In this document: positions 18,417-26,649 of the stretch, piece after piece | Layout of the letters: each line of letters starts with the position of its first letter | How positions within the stretch are numbered: position 1 is the stretch's first letter | NCBI RefSeq assembly: GCF_024753205.1 | Contig: NZ_JANUGZ010000002.1 | Coordinates: forward strand, 1 to 64,000 | Direction of reading: 5' to 3' | Source of the DNA: Massilia aurea | GTDB lineage: Bacteria > Pseudomonadota > Gammaproteobacteria > Burkholderiales > Burkholderiaceae_D | Length of the DNA stretch: 64,000 nucleotides | Position numbers and translations under genes: made by a program | The notes under the pieces: model-generated | What the model saw: only the letters and a program-made list of their open reading frames with translations | The model's database searches: none | Told to the model about the DNA's origin: nothing

Positions 18417-21400
18417 TTAGGAGGTTGCCGGCACGGCCGCCGTCAACAGGCGCACGGCGGCCTCGGCGGCGCGGAAATCGAAGCGCCGCAGCGGGTTCCA
18501 CACCCGATCGAGTGTCACCGCCGGCAGCAGCGGCGCCAGTGCGGCAAGGCATGCTTCGGCCTGTTCCAGCGCCCCGGCGTCGAGCGCTTCGAGCAGACTC
18601 GTCAGGTGCGCTTGCAGCACCGCCGGCGACGCTGCCACGGGCAAGGCTGCCGGCGCCAGCGCAGGCGCCGGCCCAAGGTACTGCTCGATCGCGCGCCGCG
18701 CCTGTGCCAGCACCTGCGTCAATGGCCCCAGGTCGACCGCGACGCCGTCGGCGCCCGGCTCGCGCATGGCGGCGTACAGCATCCGCTCGGCCTCGTGCGC
18801 GGCAACGCGTGTGGCAGGCAGGGCCAGGCTGGCGGCCACGCCGGCCAGTTTGTGCGCCAGTGCGGCCGCTTCGCCGGGCTGACCGGCAGCCAGACTGGCG
18901 CCGATCAGCGCCGCGCTATCGGCATGCAGGTCAAGGAACTGGGCCAGATACTGGCGATAAGCCGCGCCGTCCAGCCACAGGGCGAGTCCGGCAGCCACGT
19001 CGAGCGCGTCTTCATCGACCTGTGCCGGCGCCGGGACGGCCAGGGTGCCCGCGCTGCCGCCCCCGCTGTCACTGCCACTGCCGCTCCCGCTTCCGCTCCC
19101 GCACAAGCGTGCAATCAGCGCGAGCATTGCCGGCACATCGAATGGCTTGCTCAGCACATGGCACATGCCGGCCTCCAGCGCCGCCTCCTGCTGTTCCTTG
19201 AACGCCCCGGCAGTCAGCGCAATGACCGGCAGGCCGTCGAACTGCGGCATGCGGCGCAGCTGCCGGGTCGCCTCGATGCCGTCCATGACCGGCATCTGCA
19301 CGTCCATCAACACGACGTCGGCCTGCTCAAGATGCGCCAGCAGCCAGTCCAGCGCCTGCCGGCCGTCGCCGACACAGACGGTCTCGGCGCCCTGGTCGCG
19401 CAAGATACGCTGCACCACCTCGCGGTTGATGTCGCTGTCGTCGACAACCAGCACGCACACATCGCGCAGCGCTTGGGCCGAGGGCGCGGCGGCCGCGCAG
19501 ACGGCGGTGGCGCCCGCTTCGGTGGACGCCTGCAGCGGCAGGCTGAAGCTGAACACGCTGCCGCGTCCGGGCGCGCTGTCCACGACCAGCGCGCCGCCCA
19601 TCAGCGCGACCAGCTGGCGGCAGATGGTCAGCCCCAGACCCGTGCCACCGAAGCGCCGCGTGGTGGAACTGTCGGCCTGGGTGAATGGCGAGAAGATCGC
19701 CTCCTGGGCGGCCGGGTCGATGCCGATGCCGGTGTCGTGCACGCTGAACCGGAGCACCAGGGCGTCGCCGTCGCGCCGCTCCAGCGTGCAGCGCAGCGCG
19801 ACCTGGCCGTTTGGTGTGAACTTGACCGCATTGCCGGTGAGATTGAGCAGCACCTGCTCCAGCCGCAACGCATCCCCCAGCAGGATGCCGACGCCGGCCG
19901 GCGGCGTGTCGACGACCAGTTGCAGGTCCTTGCCAGCGGCGCCGATGCGCATGCTGGTGGCGACCTTCTCCAGTAACTCGCCCAGGCAGAACGGCGCGGC
20001 CTCGATGAGCATGTGTCCGGCCTCGATCTTCGACACGTCGAGGATGTCATTGACGATCGCCAGCAGCGATTGGCCGGACACGCGGATATTGCGCACCATG
20101 CTGCGGGCGTCGGCGTCGATCGCGCGCTGCTCGAGCAGATAGGCGAAACCCAGCACGGCGTTGAGCGGCGAGCGGATCTCGTGGCTCATATTGGCCAGAA
20201 ACTCGGCCTTGCTGCGGCTGGCCGCCTCGGCCGCATCGCGGGCCAGGAGCATCTCGGCCTCGGCGCTCTTTTGCGCCGAGATATCCTGCGCGAAGACCAG
20301 AGTCGCCGGCCCGTCCGCCAGCCGGACCTGGGCGGTGGCCTTGTAGACCGGCACGGAAGTGCCCCACTTGCCCAGGCCGATCGCCTCGAAATGCTGCTCG
20401 GCCGGGGTATCGGCCTCGATCAGGGCCTCCTGCTGCGCGAGCCCGGCCAACGATGACGCAGCGATCATGGCGCGCCAGCGCAAGCCGGTCAGGTCGTCCG
20501 CCGCCGCGTAGCCATGCAAGGCCCGGTAGCGCGGGTTGGAATAGATGAAGCGGCCGTGCCGCAGGATGGCAACGGCCAGCGGCGCGTCCTCGATCAGCGT
20601 GCGAAACCGCGCTTCGCTGTCATACACGCCCTGCATGGCGGCGCGTGCACGGGCCTGCTCCGCATCCTGGCACGCCCACTGCGCGCGCTTGCGCTGCACC
20701 ACCGCCAGCGCCCCGCAGGCGCCGGTTGCCAGCACGATGAACAGCACCGCCAGCGTCAATCCCTGACGCCGCAGTGGTGCAGCAACCGCGCTCACGTCGC
20801 GGCTCAGGCCAATCACGAGCGGATAGTCCATCGCCAGCGCCGCTGGCGCAATCGTGGCCATGGCCATGACCCGCTCTTCGCCGGTGGTGTAGACCCGGCC
20901 TTCGAGTACCCCGGCCACCCGGCCGCTGCTGCGGTGGCGCTGGTAGAACGTGCCCGCGCGCGCCAGGTTGGTGCCGTCGATCTTTCCTTTCGGCGGATAG
21001 TTCAGCAATTGCCTTCCGCCACCGTGGATAACCAGTGCCCAGACGTCGGGCGCATACATCGCTGTGCGGAACTGGCCGGTGAAATATTCGGGATCGAGGG
21101 TGGCGAGCACCATTCCCGCGAAACGGCCGGCTGCGTCCGGCACCATGCGCGCAACCGTCACCACCTGGTCGCCGCGGATCGAACGGAACGGCTCGGCCAC
21201 GTACAGGGTGCGGCTGCTGGGCGCACGGCGCACTGCAGTCACATAGTCGCGCCTGGAAAAATCGCGCCCGTACAAGTCGTGTTGGCTCGCAGCACGCACT
21301 CGCCCGTCGCGGTCGAACACCATCACCGTGCGCAGGCCGGGCATCGCGCCGACCAGCGCCGACAGACGCCCCGCCAATTCTGCCTCGGCAACGACGCCAT

Positions 21401-21659
21401 CCGGAGCGCTCAGGTAATCGCGCACCACGCCCTCGAGCGCCACATTGGTGGCCACGAGATCGGTCTGGATATTGCTGGCCAACAGCGTGGTCAGCGACAG
21501 CAACCGGGCCCGCTCGCTGCTCTCGAGGCGCCCGACCTCGGTCAGCTGCAGATAAGCGAGACTGGCGCCGATGAAGACCAGCGCTGTTGCCAGCATGGCG
21601 AACTCGATATATCGACGCCGCATGGTGGTTCCGGTGGGTAGGCGGATCATTTTTCTCAT
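18417..21659 (-). CDS. Membrane hybrid histidine kinase: Cache-PAS-HK-receiver-HPt
   Basis: The start is uncertain: the frame opens at 21740, and ATG at 21659 with CAGGTG upstream gives 1080 residues, while 21623 is also possible. Domain order is: membrane helix (about 13-35); periplasmic Cache sensor with [15 protein letters not shown] and [14 protein letters not shown]; second helix near 275-300; PAS; kinase core with H493 ([12 protein letters not shown]), [11 protein letters not shown] and GTGLGLTI; receiver with D786 ([12 protein letters not shown]); a Gly-Ser linker; and an HPt domain with H936 in [10 protein letters not shown]. All steps of a phosphorelay are thus in one chain, ArcB-like in plan. 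It is convergent with the other Cache kinase. Confidence 0.88.
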   Translation of the reverse strand: MRKMIRLPTGTTMRRRYIEFAMLATALVFIGASLAYLQLTEVGRLESSERARLLSLTTLLASNIQTDLVATNVALEGVVRDYLSAPDGVVAEAELAGRLSALVGAMPGLRTVMVFDRDGRVRAASQHDLYGRDFSRRDYVTAVRRAPSSRTLYVAEPFRSIRGDQVVTVARMVPDAAGRFAGMVLATLDPEYFTGQFRTAMYAPDVWALVIHGGGRQLLNYPPKGKIDGTNLARAGTFYQRHRSSGRVAGVLEGRVYTTGEERVMAMATIAPAALAMDYPLVIGLSRDVSAVAAPLRRQGLTLAVLFIVLATGACGALAVVQRKRAQWACQDAEQARARAAMQGVYDSEARFRTLIEDAPLAVAILRHGRFIYSNPRYRALHGYAAADDLTGLRWRAMIAASSLAGLAQQEALIEADTPAEQHFEAIGLGKWGTSVPVYKATAQVRLADGPATLVFAQDISAQKSAEAEMLLARDAAEAASRSKAEFLANMSHEIRSPLNAVLGFAYLLEQRAIDADARSMVRNIRVSGQSLLAIVNDILDVSKIEAGHMLIEAAPFCLGELLEKVATSMRIGAAGKDLQLVVDTPPAGVGILLGDALRLEQVLLNLTGNAVKFTPNGQVALRCTLERRDGDALVLRFSVHDTGIGIDPAAQEAIFSPFTQADSSTTRRFGGTGLGLTICRQLVALMGGALVVDSAPGRGSVFSFSLPLQASTEAGATAVCAAAAPSAQALRDVCVLVVDDSDINREVVQRILRDQGAETVCVGDGRQALDWLLAHLEQADVVLMDVQMPVMDGIEATRQLRRMPQFDGLPVIALTAGAFKEQQEAALEAGMCHVLSKPFDVPAMLALIARLCGSGSGSGSGSDSGGGSAGTLAVPAPAQVDEDALDVAAGLALWLDGAAYRQYLAQFLDLHADSAALIGASLAAGQPGEAAALAHKLAGVAASLALPATRVAAHEAERMLYAAMREPGADGVAVDLGPLTQVLAQARRAIEQYLGPAPALAPAALPVAASPAVLQAHLTSLLEALDAGALEQAEACLAALAPLLPAVTLDRVWNPLRRFDFRAAEAAVRLLTAAVPATS

Positions 21660-21919
21660 GCTACACCTGGCTGGCAAAAATACGACGGATGCGTCCATGG
21701 ATTGCAGCGAAAGCGCCACTGTCCCGATGCATTCCTCCATGTTGCATCACAGAAGGCAACCAGCGATACACATCGTGACAAATCACAACACTGAATCAAA
21801 AATAAATCGATTTATTCGTTTTATTTGAGTTTTTCGTTTTTTGGTGACATAGAATTGTTGCTGGTACGAATTAAACAGGGGCCCGCCATGCCCGCCACAC
21901 CTTCCAGCAGGAGTGTTTC

Positions 21920-23584
21920 ATGCGCAATAATTTTCCGGTTACCGATGTCGAAATCGAACTGAGTGACACCGAAACGATCGTCTCGACCACGGATTTGCAG
22001 GGCAACATCACGTACGCGAACACGTACTTCATCGCCATCAGCGGCTATACCGAGGAGGAGCTGATCGGCGCGCCCCAGAACATCCTGCGCCATCCCGATA
22101 TGCCGGCCGAGGCGTTTGCCGATATGTGGGCCACGATCCGCGCGGGACGATCCTGGACTGGGATGGTCAAGAACCGTTGCAAGAACGGCGATGCCTACTG
22201 GGTGATGGCCAACGCCACCCCGGTCATGGAAAACGGCAAGGCCGTCGGCTACATGTCGGTGCGCACGAAGCCGACGCGGGCCCAGATCACGGCGGCTGCC
22301 GAACTGTATCGGAATCTCAAGGCGGGTACCGCCGGTAATATCCGTCTTCAGCAAGGCGTGGTGCGCGCGACCGGATTGCGCGGTTGGCTGGCGGCCGCAG
22401 CCCATATGACGCTGCGCGGCCGCATCGCGCTGAATTTGACGGGCCAGTGCGCGATGCTGCTGGTGCTGATGGGCTTTCACCTCCTCGACGGTGCAGTCCG
22501 GTTTCCCCACCTCGAAACACCGCTCGGCATACTGACCGGAGTCGCTGGCGTGTCGTTGCTCTACTTCTGGTACGCGTTACACGCGACGCTGCTGCGGCCA
22601 ATGGAGGTATCGCGCCAGGCTTGCCAGACCATGGCGGGCGGCGACCTGAGCGTCGAATTCAGCAGCAGCCGGCAAGATGAAATGGGGCAGTTGATGCGGG
22701 CCATGCATCAGCTACGCGTCAACCTGCAGTCCATCGTGGGCGACGTGCGCACCAACTTCCAGCAGATCAGCGTAGCGACTGCGGAGATCGCGACCGGCAA
22801 TATGGATCTGTCGGGACGTACCGAGTCCCAGGCCTCGGCGCTCGAAGAAACCGCGTCCAGCATGGAAGAGCTGGCCTCGACCGTCCAGCAAAACAGCGCC
22901 AGCGTCGGCCAGGCCAGCACCATGGCCGAGGCCGCTGATGGCACAGCCGTGAGCGGTGGACTCATCGTCGGCGAAGTCATTGCCACGATGGACGAGATCT
23001 CGGAGGCGTCGCGCAAGATCGGCGACATCATCGGCATCATCGAAGGCATCGCCTTCCAGACCAATATCCTGGCCCTGAATGCCGCCGTCGAAGCGGCCCG
23101 CGCCGGCGAACAGGGGCGCGGGTTTGCCGTCGTCGCCAGCGAAGTGCGCAATCTGGCACAGCGCAGTAATACCTCGGCGCAGGAAATCAAGCGGCTGATC
23201 GCCGCCTCGATCAGCAAGGTCGAGGCCGGCGCCGCCCTGGCCGTGCGCGCCGGGGAAACCACGCAGCAGGTGCAGGCAGCCGTGCGCAAGGTCAGCGGCC
23301 TGATGAACGAAATCGCCTCCGCTTCGCGCAAACAGGTCGCGGGCATTGGCCAGGTCAATGACGCCGTCACGCAAATGGATGGCGTGACCCAGCAGAACGC
23401 CGCCCTGGTGGAGCAATCGGCCGCTGCTGCTGCTGCCCTGCAGGAACAGACGCTCAAGGTTGTCCAGGCGCTGGCCGTGTTCAAGCTGGCCCGCAGTGCA
23501 GCGCCAGCGTCCATGCCAGCGACACCGCCCCGCCGTTCTGCGGGCGTCAACCGCGCCACCGCACTGCAGCTGGCCCTGCCATGA
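21920..23584 (+). CDS. Aer-like PAS chemoreceptor (energy taxis)
   Basis: An AGGAG site precedes the ATG. The 554-residue protein starts with a PAS domain (about 10-115) carrying [19 protein letters not shown] and [14 protein letters not shown], the signature of the FAD-binding PAS of Aer. Two membrane helices (about 170-190 and 198-218) follow with almost no periplasmic loop. Then come a HAMP-like segment and a full MA signalling domain including the hairpin [20 protein letters not shown]. It would report redox state or oxygen to CheA. Its stop overlaps the start of the next gene by four bases. Confidence 0.9.
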   Translation: MRNNFPVTDVEIELSDTETIVSTTDLQGNITYANTYFIAISGYTEEELIGAPQNILRHPDMPAEAFADMWATIRAGRSWTGMVKNRCKNGDAYWVMANATPVMENGKAVGYMSVRTKPTRAQITAAAELYRNLKAGTAGNIRLQQGVVRATGLRGWLAAAAHMTLRGRIALNLTGQCAMLLVLMGFHLLDGAVRFPHLETPLGILTGVAGVSLLYFWYALHATLLRPMEVSRQACQTMAGGDLSVEFSSSRQDEMGQLMRAMHQLRVNLQSIVGDVRTNFQQISVATAEIATGNMDLSGRTESQASALEETASSMEELASTVQQNSASVGQASTMAEAADGTAVSGGLIVGEVIATMDEISEASRKIGDIIGIIEGIAFQTNILALNAAVEAARAGEQGRGFAVVASEVRNLAQRSNTSAQEIKRLIAASISKVEAGAALAVRAGETTQQVQAAVRKVSGLMNEIASASRKQVAGIGQVNDAVTQMDGVTQQNAALVEQSAAAAAALQEQTLKVVQALAVFKLARSAAPASMPATPPRRSAGVNRATALQLALP

Positions 23585-24141
23585 TCTGGAACGGTCGGCA
23601 AGCCGCGCCGGCCGCGCGTGCCGGTCTGAAGAAAGTCGCCGTCAAGCAGCTACGGCCAGGAATGTATGTGGAACAACTATGCTGCGCGTGGATCGACACG
23701 CCATTCTGGCAATCGTCCTTCCTGATCGAATCGGCAGCGCAACTCGAGCGCATTGCGACCAGTCGCGCTGTCGAAGCCTGGATCGACACCGGGCGTGGAC
23801 TCGATGTCGAACCCGCGCCGGAGACGAACGCCACGGCGCCGGCCACAGCGCGCGCTGCAGACGACACCGCCTTTCGCTTCCGCCCTGCCCCGCGCGCCAT
23901 GATGGCGGACGAACTCGGCCGCGCCGCCGTGCTGCTCGACCAGTCGAAGCGCGCCCTGTTCGACATGTTCAACGAGGCGCGCATGGGCTGCGCGGTCGAG
24001 GTGCGCGATGCCATGCCGATGGTCGAATCCATCGCCGCCTCGGTGCTGCGCAACTCCGGCGCACTGTCTGGGCGCGCCGGACGCGCGCGATGCCATTGTT
24101 GGATGCGAGAACGCTGCCGAGTGGGGCTTGCGGGACATTGA
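23581..24141 (+). pseudogene. 5' part of a broken DUF3391-HD-GYP phosphodiesterase gene
   Basis: The start overlaps the chemoreceptor stop (ATGA), as expected for an operon partner. Residues 15-75 match the DUF3391 domain that precedes many HD-GYP domains (KKVAVKQLRPGMYVEQL, AWIDTGRGLDV). The chain then continues as usual up to FDMFNEARMG and MVESIAASVLRNSGAL (about 24066). It then runs into an unrelated arginine- and cysteine-rich tail and stops. The catalytic HD-GYP part is absent here; its decayed C-terminal end lies at 24931-25265, beyond an acyltransferase gene. An intact protein would degrade cyclic di-GMP; this one cannot. The truncated DUF3391 piece might still be translated. Confidence 0.8.
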
Positions 24142-24262
24142 CGGGTACCGGCTTGGGGATGGCGTCGCGAAGGCGCCGTGAATGGTATCAAACCATATCA
24201 AGCGTAACAACTGAAACGACATTCCCGGCTGATGTAATTCGATAGATTCTCAGGAGTAAACG

Positions 24263-24281
24263 TTAGTTATAATTTAACTAA
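24263..24281 (+). promoter_or_regulatory. 19-bp dyad containing a TATAAT hexamer
   Basis: TTAGTTA (24263-24269) and TAACTAA (24275-24281) form a perfect seven-base inverted repeat around TAATT. The hexamer TATAAT (24268-24273) sits at its centre. The acyltransferase ATG follows 26 bases later, so this is a likely -10 element overlapped by an operator. A good -35 element is not visible at 17 bases upstream, which suggests an activator or a weak promoter. Confidence 0.45.
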
Positions 24282-24306
24282 TACGAATAATGATTCTGGG
24301 GACGAA

Positions 24307-24846
24307 ATGAATGATTGGCAATGTGATTTGGTTCGGTACGGTATGCGGCGACCATTCCTGAAGGAACAATCGATTTGGGCGGTGTGGCTGTATCGTCAAG
24401 GACGCCGCATTGACCTCCGGTCTGCAGGCCCCAGCAAAAAGTTTCAGACGACGCTGTACTGGCTGGCCTTTCGTGTGGTCGAGACGACGACGGGCGTCAG
24501 CCTGCCGAAATCTGCCAAGATTGGTCCAGGCCTGCGGATCTGGCACTTCGGCAGTATTTTTATTCATCCCGATACGAAGATCGGCGCAAATTGTACGCTG
24601 CGCCAAGGGGTCACGATTGGTAACCGCCATGTCGATGGTCCCGTGCCCATTCTTGGTGATGATGTCGAGATCGGCGCGTATGCGCAAATATTGGGTAGCG
24701 TCAAAATTGGCAACAACTGCCGCATCGGTGCCATGTCAGTCGTCCTGACGGATATGCCGGATGGCAGTACTGCAGTGGGCGCACCTGCGCGCCTGGTTTT
24801 CCAGCCTCAGGTGGACGTCCCGGCAAAGCCAGCCATTCCGGCTTGA
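24307..24846 (+). CDS. CysE-like hexapeptide-repeat acyltransferase
   Basis: A GGGGA site lies before the ATG. The 179-residue product has a helical N-terminal part (1-60). A left-handed beta-helix follows, with repeats such as IGPGLRIWHFGSIFIHPDTKIGANCTL, LGDDVEIGAYAQILG and IGNNCRIGAMSVV. The HFG and GVTIGN positions correspond to catalytic and CoA-contacting parts of serine O-acetyltransferases. It is shorter than true CysE and resembles the serine acetyltransferase-like enzymes often found in exopolysaccharide clusters. It is inserted within the remains of an HD-GYP gene and is less GC-rich than the neighbouring kinases, so horizontal gain is plausible. Confidence 0.8.
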   Translation: MNDWQCDLVRYGMRRPFLKEQSIWAVWLYRQGRRIDLRSAGPSKKFQTTLYWLAFRVVETTTGVSLPKSAKIGPGLRIWHFGSIFIHPDTKIGANCTLRQGVTIGNRHVDGPVPILGDDVEIGAYAQILGSVKIGNNCRIGAMSVVLTDMPDGSTAVGAPARLVFQPQVDVPAKPAIPA

Positions 24847-24930
24847 TCGCGCAGGGTCAGGTCCATGCATTCTTCCTGAAGTTCAATCGGCACTCGTCAC
24901 GTGTCACGCGCATAAAAAACTGCACCCAGG

Positions 24931-25265
24931 CATTGGTTGTCCGGTGACGAGCTGGGCTTGTACGCGCGCATGGGCGCGGTCTGCGATGTGTACAACGCCA
25001 TCACGTCGAACCACCCCTGCAAAGAGGGCTGGTGCCCGACCAATTCGCTGCGGCATGGCCGAATGGGCCCGCGCCGGGCAATTCAACGAGGCCGTGTTTG
25101 CTGGCTCGTCAAATGTCTGGGCATCTATCCCGTGAGCACGCTGGTACACCTGCAATCGGGCGCCTCGGCGTCGCGGAACAGCCCTGCGGCAAATCACTGC
25201 TGCTGCCCAGGATCACAGTGTTTTTCTCGCCACGGGGCACAGGCTTGAACAGGAAGCGCAAATGA
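24931..25265 (+). pseudogene. 3' remnant of the broken HD-GYP gene
   Basis: Reading across three frames restores the end of an HD-GYP domain. LSGDELGLYARMGAVCDVYNAITSN is followed by HPCKEGW in place of RPYKEGW (frame of 24937). Then comes MAEWARAGQFNEAVFAG in a second frame (up to about 25120), KCLGIYPVSTLVHLQSG back in the first, and GRLGVAEQ with LLPRITVFFS in a third frame. The several frameshifts show it is not translated as one protein. Together with 23581-24066 it outlines one ancestral gene that has lost roughly its middle third. Confidence 0.78.
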
Positions 25266-25499
25266 CTCATCGATGAGAATCGTCAGCCACCTTAGATAAG
25301 ATAGATAAACAAGTAGTTAGTACGGCCACCATAGCGAAAAATACTCGATGCTATGCGGGAATATCATTCCGCGCAAAATAATTTCTATCCTTAAAATTAA
25401 ATTTCCTTATATTACTTAGCGCGATATCTGAAAAATTAAAAAGATGCATTAAATTAACTATGGTTCACCAAGTGAAATAAATCTTCTTTGATTTTGTCG
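25266..25499. other. AT-rich spacer, no gene seen
   Basis: The stretch is markedly AT-rich compared with the rest of the window, with many short A and T runs. I find no open frame with a ribosome site. It probably belongs to the upstream control region of the PEP-CTERM gene or is acquired DNA. Confidence 0.5.
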
Positions 25500-25556
25500 G
25501 TAAAATTTACACAAGTACGCATCGGAAACGCGCTGTATTTACAAACCATTGTAAAT
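25500..25556 (+). promoter_or_regulatory. Paired TTTAC/GTAAA boxes, possible activator sites
   Basis: GTAAA-A-TTTAC (25500-25510) is a perfect 11-base palindrome. A second pair, ATTTACA (25537-25543) and TGTAAAT (25550-25556), forms an inverted repeat around six bases. The same half-site thus occurs four times within 57 bases, 18 to 74 bases upstream of a sigma54-like promoter. They could be upstream activator sites for an enhancer-binding protein, for example a PrsR-type regulator; this is inference. Confidence 0.4.
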
Positions 25557-25573
25557 AAAGGATTTCATTCATG

Positions 25574-25589
25574 TGGCTCAGTTATTGCA
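25574..25589 (+). promoter_or_regulatory. Sigma54-type promoter of the PEP-CTERM gene
   Basis: TGGCTCAGTTATTGCA matches the -24/-12 consensus (TGGCAC, five bases, TTGCA) with GG at 25575-25576 and GC at 25587-25588. That is the required spacing. Only the fifth and seventh positions differ. Transcription would begin near 25600, leaving a short leader that contains the GGGGA ribosome site (25615-25619). Confidence 0.7.
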
Positions 25590-25625
25590 TACTAAAAAAG
25601 CTCATCCAACAACTGGGGAACAGTA

Positions 25626-26225
25626 ATGAAACACTTGTTTGCTAAACTGTCAGTGGCAGCTGCTTTGGTAACGTGCGGTATTGCTCAGGCTGCGCCAATC
25701 CCGTATTCACCAGTCGGCACGCAAAACGCCGCAGTGTATACATTTACTGCAGCATCAACCGGCAGTGTGACAGGCTATTTTGCCGGGGCGGGAGCAGCGA
25801 CCTATACGAATGAAGTGTCCATGCTTGTCAATGGTGTAGCAACCGGGCTATACGGACTGAACAATCAGACATCGACATATGGTCAGTCATTCGACTTCGG
25901 GCCTGTTGTTCAAGGCGACGTCCTGGTATTCGTTCTCAGAAATCTTGTACCGGGCAATGTTGGCCCTTGGTATTCCCAAACCAACCTGAATAGCGACTTT
26001 GTCAACCATGTCTACTCGTCTTACTACGCTGGTGATGCAAATATGATCGCCGGGACGTACGTCGCGTTCGAAGATCTGAATAATGGGGGTGACTTTAATT
26101 ACAATGATGTAAGTTTTGTTTTCGCCAATGTCTCGGAAGTTCCTGAGCCTGCATCCGTCGCCTTGCTCGGGCTCGGTTTACTGGGTCTCGGGACGAGCCG
26201 TCGCAAGAAACAGCGCAGTGTGTAA
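25626..26225 (+). CDS. PEP-CTERM sorted exported protein, DUF4114-like
   Basis: The 199-residue product has a signal peptide (Lys-rich start, hydrophobic core, cleavage near IAQA-AP). A beta-rich middle follows that ends YVAFEDLNNGGDFNYNDVSFVF, the acidic, calcium-binding-like signature of DUF4114 proteins. The C-terminus is a classic PEP-CTERM tag: VPEPASVALLGLGLLGLG followed by SRRKK. Such proteins are exported and processed by exosortase (XrtA/EpsH) and often depend on exopolysaccharide production. No exosortase is in this window. The sigma54-like promoter agrees with known PrsK/PrsR-controlled PEP-CTERM genes. The gene is less GC-rich than its neighbours, as is common for this family. Confidence 0.9.
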   Translation: MKHLFAKLSVAAALVTCGIAQAAPIPYSPVGTQNAAVYTFTAASTGSVTGYFAGAGAATYTNEVSMLVNGVATGLYGLNNQTSTYGQSFDFGPVVQGDVLVFVLRNLVPGNVGPWYSQTNLNSDFVNHVYSSYYAGDANMIAGTYVAFEDLNNGGDFNYNDVSFVFANVSEVPEPASVALLGLGLLGLGTSRRKKQRSV

Positions 26226-26284
26226 TTAACGATTGTTATATACCGTCTAGCGGCTGCGAATAGCGCTGTCATGATTTATTTCTT

Positions 26285-26312
26285 AAGGCTGCTCATCGTC
26301 GAGCAGCCTTTT
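26285..26312 (+). terminator. Rho-independent terminator of the PEP-CTERM gene
   Basis: AAGGCTGCTC (26285-26294) pairs perfectly with GAGCAGCCTT (26301-26310) around a six-base loop, followed by T residues. It lies 60 bases past the stop codon. Confidence 0.85.
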
Positions 26313-26441
26313 CCGCTTTCGTTAACCCTGGATCATCATACTCACACCGGCTCTTCCTGCACTGGCCGGTGCCAGCGCTGCGTCATGACAGTTGAGTGAT
26401 GCGCAAAAGTATTTCTAAGGGATATAAAAGCTTCAGAAACG

Positions 26442-26467
26442 AAAAAGGCCAACCTTTCGGCTGGCCT
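26442..26467 (-). terminator. Terminator of tRNA-Pro
   Basis: On the minus strand AGGCCAGCC and GGTTGGCCT form a nine-base stem with one wobble and a four-base loop, followed by TTTTT. It is 17 bases past the 3' end of the tRNA. Confidence 0.8.
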
Positions 26468-26483
26468 GACTCGTTGAATCTAT

Positions 26484-26560
<77 letters not shown>

Positions 26561-26649
26561 ACTAGTCAATAATTATATCAGAGCCACAAAAAAAATCTTG
26601 CGATTTTGCCATACCCATCGCGGCGGTATGGCCCGGCGCTGACTTGCGC

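Noticed and set aside
24761..25135. Plus-strand frame downstream of the acyltransferase as a real gene
   Set aside because: It overlaps the end of the acyltransferase, has no ribosome site, and its only homologous stretch (MAEWARAGQFNEAVF) belongs to the decayed HD-GYP end.
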